DNA of 9,565 nucleotides from Rhodospirillaceae bacterium (lineage in GTDB: Bacteria > Pseudomonadota > Alphaproteobacteria > Thalassobaculales > Thalassobaculaceae): the NCBI GenBank assembly GCA_002730675.1, contig PCAV01000132.1:1-9565 (forward strand). Reading direction: 5' to 3'. Position 1 is the first letter of the stretch; each line of letters starts with the position of its first letter. A program made the position numbers and the translations under genes. Positions 1-7,049 of this stretch are shown piece by piece. A model generated the notes under the pieces. It did not search any database and had not been told where the DNA came from. It saw nothing but the letters and a program-made list of their open reading frames with translations.

Positions 1-1083
1 GTCTCGCTCTATTTCCTGTTTCATTAGGGTCAACGCTCTCTCGACGCCCGCCTGTCCGGCGGCAGCCAAAGCATACAAATAAAAACGCCCGCCTCCAACG
101 GCCTTCGCCCCAAGTGAGAGAGCTTTCAAAACATGCGTGCCACGTTGTACACCACTATCCATGATGACATCTATTTTGTCGCCCACGGCGTCCACAATTT
201 CTGCTAACTGGTCAAACGGAGAGCGTGAACCATCTAATTGCCTACCGCCATGATTGGACACAACGATCCCCTTACAGCCAATTTCTGCAGCACGCTTTGC
301 ATCATCGGCACTCATCACACCTTTCAGGCAGAATTGCCCATCCCAGAACTCAACCATTTCTTCGACATCTTTCCAATTCATGGTTGGGTCCAACATTTCC
401 GTAAAATAACTTCCTATCGAAAGCGCGCCCCCAGACATATCTACAAAGTCATCCAGCTGAGGAAGGGCAAATTTGGGATGCGTGAGATAATTTATTCCCC
501 ACATTGGTTTAATAGCAAATTGCATAATACCGGCTAATGTCAATTTGAACGGAATTGAAAACCCTGTCCGTAAATCCCTTTCCCTATTTCCTCCCGTGAT
601 TGTGTCTACAGTAAGCATCATTACTTCAACCCCCGCCTCTTTGGCACTTTCAAGCATTGCTTTATTCAACCCGCGATCTTTATGAAAATAAAACTGATAG
701 CATTGGGGCGTCTTAAATTTATTTCTTATCTCTGTTAAACTTACCGTACCAAGCGAGGAAACGCCAAACATAGTACCAAACTTTTCAGCTGCTGCTGCAA
801 CGGCACTTTCTCCATCGTGATGAAATAGCCTCTGCAAGGCTGTTGGCGAGCAATAGATCGGCAATTGCAGTTTTTGTCCCAACACTTCGACCGACATATC
901 AATTTCCGGCGTTCCTTGCAGTATATTGGGAACCAGGTCGCAATCATCGAAACTTTTTGTATTTCTTTGGTATGTTTTTTCATCGTCTGCCGCACCATCT
1001 ATATAGTTAAAAATTGGAGAAGGCAGACGCTTTCTTGCAAGCTTTCTAAAATCTGAAAAGTTATGGCAATTCTGAAGTCTCAT
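1..1083 (-). CDS. FMN-dependent alpha-hydroxy-acid dehydrogenase (L-lactate dehydrogenase/glycolate oxidase family), 3' end cut by window
   Basis: Oxidises an L-2-hydroxy acid to the 2-oxo acid with FMN, in the LldD/glycolate oxidase/mandelate dehydrogenase family. The frame is open for 361 codons from an ATG at 1083 to base 1 with no stop. Visible family marks are FNYIDGAADDE near the N-terminus (Tyr27, substrate-binding position), the YQFYFHKDR stretch, VDTITGGNRERD, Lys254 in the LKG motif (FMN N1 side), the active-site motif SNHGGRQLDG with catalytic His278, and the C-terminal phosphate-binding region DSGVQRGTHVLKALSLGAKA. Family members are usually about 380 residues, so only some 20 residues should lie beyond the left edge. 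The gene is divergent from the CbiX gene. Substrate is not determinable: lactate is the default, but other hydroxy acids are equally possible. No lesion is seen. Confidence 0.93.
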   Translation of the reverse strand, partial: MRLQNCHNFSDFRKLARKRLPSPIFNYIDGAADDEKTYQRNTKSFDDCDLVPNILQGTPEIDMSVEVLGQKLQLPIYCSPTALQRLFHHDGESAVAAAAEKFGTMFGVSSLGTVSLTEIRNKFKTPQCYQFYFHKDRGLNKAMLESAKEAGVEVMMLTVDTITGGNRERDLRTGFSIPFKLTLAGIMQFAIKPMWGINYLTHPKFALPQLDDFVDMSGGALSIGSYFTEMLDPTMNWKDVEEMVEFWDGQFCLKGVMSADDAKRAAEIGCKGIVVSNHGGRQLDGSRSPFDQLAEIVDAVGDKIDVIMDSGVQRGTHVLKALSLGAKAVGGGRFYLYALAAAGQAGVERALTLMKQEIERD

Positions 1084-1108
1084 ATTAACATCCAGCGTTA
1101 TTTCGTCC

Positions 1109-1138
1109 GTTATATCTCTATTATCCAAACGAAATCAA
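1109..1138 (-). promoter_or_regulatory. Candidate sigma70-type promoter for the hydroxy-acid dehydrogenase gene
   Basis: On the minus strand, TTGATT (1138-1133) and TATAAC (1114-1109) are separated by 18 bp, matching four and five of the six consensus bases. The -10 lies about 25 bp before the ATG at 1083, so the leader would be short. This is pattern matching only, in an AT-rich gap where chance matches are common. Confidence 0.3.
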
Positions 1139-1286
1139 TTGTTCAATCCTTGAGACTAGTTATTTTCGCAAAAGAGACCAGATGTTAACTATACTACGCA
1201 AAATATGATTCTTAAAACTTTTAAATATTCTTCCATAGAAAGGACTAAACAAGTATACACTTTAGCAACAAACGATTTGACAAAAC

Positions 1287-1293
1287 GGAAGAG
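1287..1293 (+). promoter_or_regulatory. Ribosome binding site that supports the GTG start of cbiX
   Basis: GGAAGAG is a purine-rich Shine-Dalgarno-like stretch 8 bp before the GTG at 1302. The next in-frame ATG (1314) would remove four residues just before the conserved GHGSR motif, which makes the GTG the better start. Confidence 0.55.
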
Positions 1294-1301
1294 ATATAGA
1301 A

Positions 1302-2396
1302 GTGCTTGGTATTATGATTTGCGGCCATGGTAGTCGCTCAAAAACTGCAGAACAAGAGTTTGGCCTTTTGGCTCAAGGTCTTAAGCGACGCTTTCCAAAA
1401 ATTCCAGTTGAGTATGGCTTTTTAGAGTACTCAGCGCCAAATATTCACATGGGACTGGACAAACTGCGGCACGCCGGGGTGGACCACATTGTTGCTGTAC
1501 CAGGCATGCTGTTTGCTGCAACCCATGCAAAAAATGATATTCCCTCTGTGTTGACAACTTATCAAGAAAAACACAAAAAATTAAAGGTAAGTTATGGACG
1601 AGAATTAGCACTGCATCCCGAGATGATTGCTGCATTTGAAGCGCGAATTCTCCAAGCCTTGTGTAAGAACCATGTCCATCCAGGAGATCTTTACGACACA
1701 ATGTTAGTTGTCGTTGGCCGGGGGACTTCAGACACCTTAGCCAATGCTGAGGCAGCTAAATTAACAAGAATTGTGACCGAAAACTTGGGGTTTGGTTGGT
1801 CTGAAACTGTTTATTCGGGTGTGACCTTTCCGTCAGTTGGTCAAGGTTTGGAAATGGCACTGAAATTAGGATATAAAAAAGTGGTGGTAGCGCCTTACTT
1901 TCTATTTTCCGGTAGACTTATAGATCGTATTTATAAATACGTTGATAAAGTAGCTGCGAGCAAGCCAAAAGTGGAATTTTTTAAAGCGCATTATCTTGCC
2001 GACCAAAGCCATGTTATTAATACGTTTGTCGAACGTATCGAAGAAGCACGTCTCGGCATGCTTTCGAGTAATAATGACTTGATGACTTCTTTTAAGTCCC
2101 GTCTTGAGAGGGGGGAGATCAGAGTTCACCACCATCACGCAGAATATAAGCCGATTGTTGATCCTTTAGACGATGAGGGTTCATTTTTGGAACATGGTCA
2201 TAGCCATGAGCATGAGCATGAGCATGAGCACGGGCACGAACATGGTCATAGCCACGGAATATATGAACATATCGGACATCCAAACGGACCCCGAACCATG
2301 ATAGATCAAGGAGTTTGCTGTTGTTTCATGAGCCAATTCCCGCAGCATATAATTGATGAAGAGCGCGAGTTGTTAAAACAAAGTGAAAATTCTTAA
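1302..2396 (+). CDS. cbiX: Sirohydrochlorin cobalto-/ferrochelatase, long two-domain CbiX with His-rich tail
   Basis: Inserts a metal, normally cobalt, into sirohydrochlorin in the early-insertion cobalamin route; cytosolic. The 364-residue product (GTG start) has two tandem CbiX domains. The first (about 1-125) carries the active-site residues: His9 in CGHGSR and His75 in GMLFAATHAKNDIP. The second (about 128-250) has the typical degenerate motifs GRGTSD and APYFLFSGRLIDRI, where Arg replaces His. A tail follows with HHHH (276-279) and a strictly alternating His-x run from 298 to 318 (11 His in 21 residues), probably a metal-handling segment. The MxCxxC iron-sulfur motif found in many long CbiX proteins is absent at its usual place (about 250-265, here LGMLSSNNDLMTSF); a CCC triplet sits at 339-341. 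No other cobalamin gene is adjacent. The product assignment is firm, cobalt versus iron preference is not. Confidence 0.92.
   Translation: MLGIMICGHGSRSKTAEQEFGLLAQGLKRRFPKIPVEYGFLEYSAPNIHMGLDKLRHAGVDHIVAVPGMLFAATHAKNDIPSVLTTYQEKHKKLKVSYGRELALHPEMIAAFEARILQALCKNHVHPGDLYDTMLVVVGRGTSDTLANAEAAKLTRIVTENLGFGWSETVYSGVTFPSVGQGLEMALKLGYKKVVVAPYFLFSGRLIDRIYKYVDKVAASKPKVEFFKAHYLADQSHVINTFVERIEEARLGMLSSNNDLMTSFKSRLERGEIRVHHHHAEYKPIVDPLDDEGSFLEHGHSHEHEHEHEHGHEHGHSHGIYEHIGHPNGPRTMIDQGVCCCFMSQFPQHIIDEERELLKQSENS
2205..2228 (+). repeat. Four perfect CATGAG hexamers encoding His-Glu repeats in cbiX
   Basis: Four exact tandem copies of CATGAG lie in frame and encode four His-Glu pairs inside the alternating His tail. 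Near-identical flanking codons (CATGGTCATAGCCA occurs on both sides, at 2193 and 2241) suggest the tail grew by local duplication. Such a tract could change length by slippage without shifting the frame. Confidence 0.85.
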
Positions 2397-2468
2397 ATCA
2401 ATGAATCTAATCGCACATAATTTCGTGAGTTGTTCTTACTTTCTTAATCATGTTTTCTTTTATATAAG

Positions 2469-2492
2469 ATGTCTGAGCAAAAACAATCATGA
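2469..2492 (+). other. Seven-codon open frame (MSEQKQS, then TGA) in the same frame as the dehydratase
   Basis: ATG at 2469 opens a frame that hits TGA at 2490-2492 and continues, still in the same frame, into the dehydratase coding sequence from 2493. No clear Shine-Dalgarno precedes the ATG. It may be the former start of the gene cut by a nonsense change, a tiny leader peptide, a sequencing error, or chance. MSEQKQS looks like an ordinary protein N-terminus, which favours the first reading. Confidence 0.4.
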
Positions 2493-2498
2493 GACCAG

Positions 2499-4373
2499 TT
2501 GTCAGCATTTGGGGGAAAGACTTTGAGAAATTCGAAAGTGGTTTTGATAGACAAAAATCCTGGCCGAAACGCTCAAACTATGGGTATTGCGAGGGAACTT
2601 GGTACAGACATAGGGCTCATCCACGAACCATCTATCGGTGTTATTGGTAATAAGGGCGACTCGCAATGTTATCTTGGTGTTCAAAAAAAAGTAGAAAGAA
2701 TTCATGAACAAATTAGAAAACGAACACAAGATTGCGATAATCAGTTACGTATGCGGTTGGTTCAACCCGAATATACAGTGGCCACTTCAGACGGTATGCG
2801 CAATGGCACCAAGGAAATGCGGTATTCTTTGATCGGGAGAGAGGTAACCCACGACTCTGTTTGTGAGCATCTAAGTGCGAGCGGTTTAGAAGGCACAATC
2901 GCGGTCGTTGCATGTGATAAACCTCCTGTCGGAACTGCAGCAGCGATACTTGAACATAATAAACCAGCCATCATTATGTCAGATGGACCAATTCGCCCAG
3001 GCATGGACTCAGTCACCAAAGAAAGACTGGATATTATATCTGGTTTCCAAGTTGCAGGAAGCGAAGACGAAGAACTTAAACATCGAGTAGCCTGTGAGTC
3101 GTGCCCTGGCTATGGAAGTTGCGGGGGTATGTTTACGTACAATACAATGCAAACATTTATAGGCGTTATGGGATTAGAACCACTTCACATGGTGGCACCA
3201 CCGTCTGATGACCCAAGACGAATGCAGCTGTTCCCAGATGAGCTCATTGATTTTCTTGTTAGAATGATAGAGAACAATGTAACGCCACGAGATATAGTAA
3301 ATAGAGACTCAATACGAAATGCAATGATAGTTGCCATGGCAGTTGGCGGGTCTACCAACGTCCTATTGCACGGCCCAGAAATAGCTCGAGCAGCCGGTTT
3401 TGGTGACTTTGCAAGAGACATTATGACGCCGCAGGAGTTTAACCATTTATCAGAAAGCGTCGTTCCTGTTCTAATTGATGCAAGGCCTTTTGGGAATTAC
3501 TCTATGGTCGATATAGATGAGAAAGGCGGCATTCAGGTTATTGTCAAAGAACTCTTAGATGCCGGACTTTTAAATGGCAACACATTGACCTGTACAGGTG
3601 AAACGCTCTCAGAACAAATAACAAGACTATCACCACCTCCACCAGACGGTGATGTCATATATACCGTTGAGAAACCCTATAAACCTACGGGTGGCCTCAG
3701 GGTATTGGGCGGCAATCTATCTCCTGAGTTTAGTTCTGTCCTAAAGCTAGCTGGTGTTGAAGGCGGATTGGAAAATAATATTTTTGTTGGTAGAGCGAGA
3801 GTTTTTGACGGAGAAGAAGGGCTTTTATATTCTTTGACAAATGAACCGGATATTTTTCAAGATGGCGACATGATTATAGTACGATATGAGGGACCAAGTG
3901 GAGCTCCTGGAATGCCAGAAATGTTGGACTCGACTTCGCGTATCACTACGCTTTGTAGAGAAAAGAATATCGTTGTAGGACTAATGACCGATGGTAGATT
4001 TTCGGGAGGATCGGTTGGCCTTGTTATAGGTCACGTCGGCCCAGAGGCAGCACTTGGTGGGGAAATTGCACTTATCGAAAATGGTGATGAAATTATTATT
4101 GATCTCAACTTAAATGAAATAAATTGTACGCCTTTAAAGGATGAAGAAACATTGACTAAACGGCGTAATTCGTGGAAAGAGATAGTGGAGGCTAACGGTG
4201 GAACTCACCCATCCATCGGGATAGCAGACACCCGGCTTTTAAATAGAATGCGAAGATCGGCCGTCTCTGCCGTTTACGGCGCAGGTATGCATCCAGACAG
4301 ACAACTATGGGTAAGTGAACCACGTGATCCAGTAGTAACGGCCTTCTCACCCGAAAATAAATATCGCAGCTAA
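2499..4373 (+). CDS. Divergent dihydroxy-acid dehydratase / IlvD-Edd family iron-sulfur dehydratase
   Basis: Dehydrates a 2,3-dihydroxy acid or sugar acid to the 2-oxo acid using an iron-sulfur cluster and Mg2+. With the TTG at 2499 the product is 624 residues, slightly longer than typical family members. Cluster and active-site marks are Cys57 (GDSQC), Cys139-Asp140-Lys141 (CDK, the Lys being the carbamylated position in relatives), Cys208 (CPGYGSCGGMF), GGSTN near 283-287, RYEGPSGAPGMPEML, and TDGRFSGG with the putative base Ser502. The segment after CDK reads PPVGTAAA rather than the usual xxPGMLMA, and the stretch between the first Cys and TSDG lacks the common AGG.P block, so this is probably a catabolic paralogue and not the housekeeping valine/isoleucine enzyme. 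The start is uncertain: see the upstream ATG/TGA at 2469-2492 and the alternative TTG at 2523. It lies 102 bp after cbiX, so co-transcription is possible. Confidence 0.88.
   Translation: MSAFGGKTLRNSKVVLIDKNPGRNAQTMGIARELGTDIGLIHEPSIGVIGNKGDSQCYLGVQKKVERIHEQIRKRTQDCDNQLRMRLVQPEYTVATSDGMRNGTKEMRYSLIGREVTHDSVCEHLSASGLEGTIAVVACDKPPVGTAAAILEHNKPAIIMSDGPIRPGMDSVTKERLDIISGFQVAGSEDEELKHRVACESCPGYGSCGGMFTYNTMQTFIGVMGLEPLHMVAPPSDDPRRMQLFPDELIDFLVRMIENNVTPRDIVNRDSIRNAMIVAMAVGGSTNVLLHGPEIARAAGFGDFARDIMTPQEFNHLSESVVPVLIDARPFGNYSMVDIDEKGGIQVIVKELLDAGLLNGNTLTCTGETLSEQITRLSPPPPDGDVIYTVEKPYKPTGGLRVLGGNLSPEFSSVLKLAGVEGGLENNIFVGRARVFDGEEGLLYSLTNEPDIFQDGDMIIVRYEGPSGAPGMPEMLDSTSRITTLCREKNIVVGLMTDGRFSGGSVGLVIGHVGPEAALGGEIALIENGDEIIIDLNLNEINCTPLKDEETLTKRRNSWKEIVEANGGTHPSIGIADTRLLNRMRRSAVSAVYGAGMHPDRQLWVSEPRDPVVTAFSPENKYRS
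2511..2519 (+). promoter_or_regulatory. Candidate ribosome binding site for an alternative dehydratase start (TTG at 2523)
   Basis: GGGGGAAAG is the strongest purine-rich stretch in this region and sits just before an in-frame TTG at 2523. Using that start gives 616 residues beginning with MRNSKVV, close to where conserved homology in the family begins (compare YRSATTT of IlvD). The TTG at 2499 has only a weak GAG upstream. Spacing of 3-6 bp is slightly tight. Confidence 0.35.
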
Positions 4374-4397
4374 ATTTGTTTGTTTGAAGAGGTTTGG

Positions 4398-4448
4398 TTG
4401 CAAGAGAGGTACGCTAATCTTTTAAGGCGGGTATAACTTCTCTTGCAA
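4398..4448. repeat. Inverted repeat between the convergent genes
   Basis: TTGCAAGAGA (4398-4407) is perfectly complementary to TCTCTTGCAA (4439-4448); extending inward gives a 13-bp arm with one mismatch (TTGCAAGAGAGGT against ACTTCTCTTGCAA). The loop is about 25-31 bases, long for an intrinsic terminator, and no T-run follows. The right arm lies inside the 3' end of the monooxygenase relic. It could act as a bidirectional hairpin between convergent transcripts, but that is inference. Confidence 0.4.
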
Positions 4449-5236
4449 ACCGGGCTCGTGCCTCGTCAGCTTTGTGTCCAAAATTGCCTGGTCTTGGTAC
4501 AATTACAAATATTCTCTCTATTCCTAACTTTTTAATAGCTAGTAATGTGTCTTTACACTTTTCATAAGAACCAATCAGGGAAAATCTTTATATTTACTCT
4601 ATGGTTAACTTTTGTGCATGAGATGGTTCACCACAACCAAGCCGTTTTTTATCATACTGTTTCCCTAAAGTATCAAAGACTGTTTGGTCCACCGGATTTT
4701 TATAATTTCTATTAGCGCCAGGCATACCGGTAAAATGCGCGAATATTCTAACGCCAGGACGAACTAATTCAGCGGCCCGATCGACGTCAATATGAATGCA
4801 AATATTCAAATAAATACCAAGGGATAGTAGTAGCTTTTGATTATCTTTATTTCTATCGAGTAACGCTTGTACTTGACCTCTACCCCATTTGATTCTTATA
4901 AAATCAGCTTCCAGCAAAAAACCGAGGCGCCCCTCCAATTTCGCTCCCATTGCTATGATTTTCGGACCTGTTGCCGCCACATCCAATTGAGCTTTTGGTA
5001 ACTTTGAATGGTGTACTAGCGGTTACAGCCGCGTAACGAGTAATCGGATTTGTCGCACCTGGCCCTCGTTTTAAAGCATTTGTCGCTTTAGCTACCAGCG
5101 TTAAGGCAATGTAAACTTCATTCGAAAAATTTTACGAGTCTTTTAACGTTAAACTATCAAAATTCAACTCCGTACACGTTTCCGCAATGCGCTCTACGCC
5201 AGAAACCGACGGAACACCAAAATGCCAAAACTCCAT
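4414..5236 (-). pseudogene. Decayed luciferase-like (LLM-class, Mer-type) flavin-dependent monooxygenase
   Basis: Pieces of one LLM-class F420/FMN oxidoreductase lie in order on the minus strand. The N-terminal part begins MEFWHFGVPSVSGVERIAE at the ATG at 5236, stops at TAA (5134-5132), and still reads on as family-like NEVYIALTLVAKAT and GPGATNPITRYAAVTAS. Near 5000 the frame changes and a central segment of perhaps 50 residues is missing. The next part reads LPKAQLDVAATGPKIIAMG through VRIFAHFTGMPGANRNY to about 4597, then two TAA stops (4596-4594 and 4590-4588) interrupt it. The last part, FSLIGSYEKCKDTLLAIKKL to REVIPALKD and a TAG at 4416-4414, is the typical C-terminus. Intact relatives are about 320-330 residues. 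It follows the FAD oxidoreductase gene by 46 bp and was probably the last gene of that operon. It is not a copy of the intact SsuD-like gene at 7108-8184. Confidence 0.85.
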
Positions 5237-5282
5237 TTAACACTCTATCATTTTAAATTGTATAATTTGTTACAAAACTGGG

Positions 5283-6707
5283 TTAAAGCTGTCCATCAAC
5301 AACCCATTTCTTTATTTCTTTCAAGTATAAGGGATCTTCATAGCGCGAAGGCAGAAAGGCATCCGCGTAATCAGGAAGGTCCGCATTTGTTATATGCTGA
5401 GCTAACAGCTCTCCTGCTCCACATGCGCTCATTATACCGAATCCTGAGAATGCCCCACAGACGAACGTACCTGGTATTTTCAAAGGTCCTATCAATGGAC
5501 GGTTTTCTTCAGTTTTTGTGTAGTAGCCGCCATCTACATAAGGTCGTGGCATCGGATCAAAATAATTTTCTAACCCCGGAACCATTACAGCCATCCCGCG
5601 CAAAGTGACATCAGGTAAATACGGGTCCCATACGATTGGAAACTCCGGATAGATGCTGGTTTCACAGTCGTAAGTCCAGTACATTAGAACTTGATTACCA
5701 GCGCCAACAGGCCGGCCATGCACTCCAGGTGGGAACGTTTTCAACAACCACTCGGTTTCAGGTGACTCTGCAAGATGTGATTTTTCTTCATCAGTCCATG
5801 GCAATTCAATCGGATCGTTCCAAATGATCAAAGGCGTGTCACGTGGCACAACATTTAACGTGTCGGGTAAACTAATTTTGACGTGTTTTTCTACCTGGAC
5901 AGGCAAATCCAGCCCTATTTTTTCGAGCGTCTTTTTTAAATGAGGACCAGGCGCGAGAACCAAAGTATCAGTTGCTATGGGGTTCTCTATACCATTTTGC
6001 TCTATTGTAACACTAGATACTTTCCCTCCGATGGTCTCTATCCCAGTAAACTTACCTGCCTGAAATTCGCAGCTCTTTTCACGCGCCTTTTCTAGAAGAT
6101 ACATTCCTAGTTGCTGCGCACTTAGTGAACCGCATCTTCGCACATGTAGAACAGCTTCCGTGTCCTTATTAAGATAAGGGAAAAGGTTTTTAATAATTTC
6201 CTTATTAGTAATAAAATCTGATCCATCTTGCTCACTTATAGGACTTTTAACATTATTTGGTTTATACTTTGAAAATTCTGTGATCTCCCGAAGACAACCC
6301 ACACCCAAAATTTCCGCATCTTTAGCCTGCCTATATAACTGGTCTGCCTCATTTTTATTTTTTGTTGCGAATAAATATCCATGAGGCCTCATTAGAAAAC
6401 TATTATTGCTTTCAACTGCATACTCTTCCATTAAGCTAATACTTTTGTTCATTAATGAGAGCATCGCATTGTCTGGTCCACCCCACCAATTTCGATAACA
6501 TTCGGTCGATTTATCGCTAGTTAGTGAGAGAGGTGCACCTTCATCAATCAAAAGAACTTTTTTCTGAAACTTGATAGCCAAGGAGTAAGCAGTGGCAATT
6601 CCTGCCATACCTGCACCACAGACAACTACATCATAAAATTTCTTCGTCAATCCAATACATCCAACTGAAATTTGGGCAAAAGATACTTTTATATTCGTTA
6701 GATACAA
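5283..6707 (-). CDS. FAD-dependent oxidoreductase, DAO family (amino acid/amine oxidase type)
   Basis: A 474-residue flavoenzyme of the DAO fold that also includes DadA, sarcosine oxidase and glycine oxidase. It probably oxidises a C-N bond of a small amine or amino acid, but the substrate is not readable. The N-terminal Rossmann motif CGAGMAG (Gly31, Gly33, Gly36) is followed by VLLIDEG with Asp55 at the ribose-binding acidic position, then STECYRNWWGG (about 67-77). The C-terminal FAD-binding region reads ENRPLIGPLKIPGTFVCGAF and SGFGIMSACGAG (about 400-432). The first usable start is TTG at 6707, 12 bp after the transporter's stop, with AAGAG overlapping that stop as a possible Shine-Dalgarno. 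This leaves some 24 residues before the Rossmann strand, more than usual; a second in-frame TTG at 6650 (LTKKFYDVVV) would give a standard N-terminus. No signal peptide or membrane segment is evident. Confidence 0.88.
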   Translation of the reverse strand: MYLTNIKVSFAQISVGCIGLTKKFYDVVVCGAGMAGIATAYSLAIKFQKKVLLIDEGAPLSLTSDKSTECYRNWWGGPDNAMLSLMNKSISLMEEYAVESNNSFLMRPHGYLFATKNKNEADQLYRQAKDAEILGVGCLREITEFSKYKPNNVKSPISEQDGSDFITNKEIIKNLFPYLNKDTEAVLHVRRCGSLSAQQLGMYLLEKAREKSCEFQAGKFTGIETIGGKVSSVTIEQNGIENPIATDTLVLAPGPHLKKTLEKIGLDLPVQVEKHVKISLPDTLNVVPRDTPLIIWNDPIELPWTDEEKSHLAESPETEWLLKTFPPGVHGRPVGAGNQVLMYWTYDCETSIYPEFPIVWDPYLPDVTLRGMAVMVPGLENYFDPMPRPYVDGGYYTKTEENRPLIGPLKIPGTFVCGAFSGFGIMSACGAGELLAQHITNADLPDYADAFLPSRYEDPLYLKEIKKWVVDGQL

Positions 6708-6719
6708 CTCATGTTTCTC

Positions 6720-7049
6720 TTATATTTTAGGCTCCGCGAAACTATTTACAAGGACTACACCCGAAACTATCAAGAACAAGCCCAATATTGCCGGCCACGG
6801 TAACCCTTGACCAAAAACAAAATACCCAAGGATAGCTACTGAGAAAACACCCAACCCACTCCAAGTAGCGTACACCACGGCTATAGGAAGCGTCTTCACC
6901 ACTATAGTCAAAAGAAATAAAGCGCCAATATAACATATCGCCATAATTATGGTTGGTATTGGTTTTGAAAAACCATTTGTTACGGGAAGTAGCATTGTTC
7001 CAGCCACTTCTAACAATATAGCTACTATGAGAAAAAAATAAGTAAACAT
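6720..7049 (-). CDS. Small multidrug resistance (SMR) family transporter, EmrE/QacE type
   Basis: A 109-residue inner-membrane protein with four predicted hydrophobic helices (about 3-21, 33-51, 57-76, 84-103) that exchanges protons for cationic or hydrophobic compounds as a dual-topology dimer. The essential Glu14 is present (ILLEVAGT), and Tyr60 and Trp63 in VVYATWSGLG fall at the EmrE positions. The loop Lys22 of EmrE is Pro22 here (MLLPVTNGF). The guanidinium-exporter subgroup's Trp two positions after the Glu is absent, so EmrE-type export is likelier than Gdx-type. The ATG at 7049 places Glu14 exactly where EmrE has it. It lies 58 bp after the SsuD-like gene and 12 bp before the FAD enzyme, so it is probably co-transcribed and may export a substrate analogue or a toxic product of that pathway. 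Confidence 0.92.
   Translation of the reverse strand: MFTYFFLIVAILLEVAGTMLLPVTNGFSKPIPTIIMAICYIGALFLLTIVVKTLPIAVVYATWSGLGVFSVAILGYFVFGQGLPWPAILGLFLIVSGVVLVNSFAEPKI

Noticed and set aside
238..537. 99-residue plus-strand frame
   Set aside because: It is antisense to the conserved core of the hydroxy-acid dehydrogenase, whose motifs are unambiguous.
1277..1282. Perfect TTGACA -35 box before cbiX
   Set aside because: A -10 at normal spacing would fall on or after the GTG start at 1302, so it cannot drive this gene from the expected position.
1084..1301. Cobalamin riboswitch upstream of cbiX
   Set aside because: I looked for a B12-box-like conserved segment and paired structure and saw none in this AT-rich gap.
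2193..2255. CRISPR-like or mobile repeat at the CATGAG tract
   Set aside because: It is a short in-frame coding repeat for a His-rich tail, with no spacers and no larger repeat unit.
2490..2492. TGA read as selenocysteine or tryptophan in the dehydratase
   Set aside because: It lies seven codons into a poorly conserved N-terminus with no evident SECIS-like hairpin, and other genes here use ordinary stops; an altered start explains it more simply.
4594..4986. A complete 130-residue gene on the minus strand
   Set aside because: Its sequence is the middle-to-late part of an LLM-class protein, with matching N- and C-terminal pieces on both sides across stops, so it is part of a pseudogene.
5222..5608. 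128-residue plus-strand frame
   Set aside because: It is antisense to the C-terminal FAD-binding region of the oxidoreductase and has no recognisable features.
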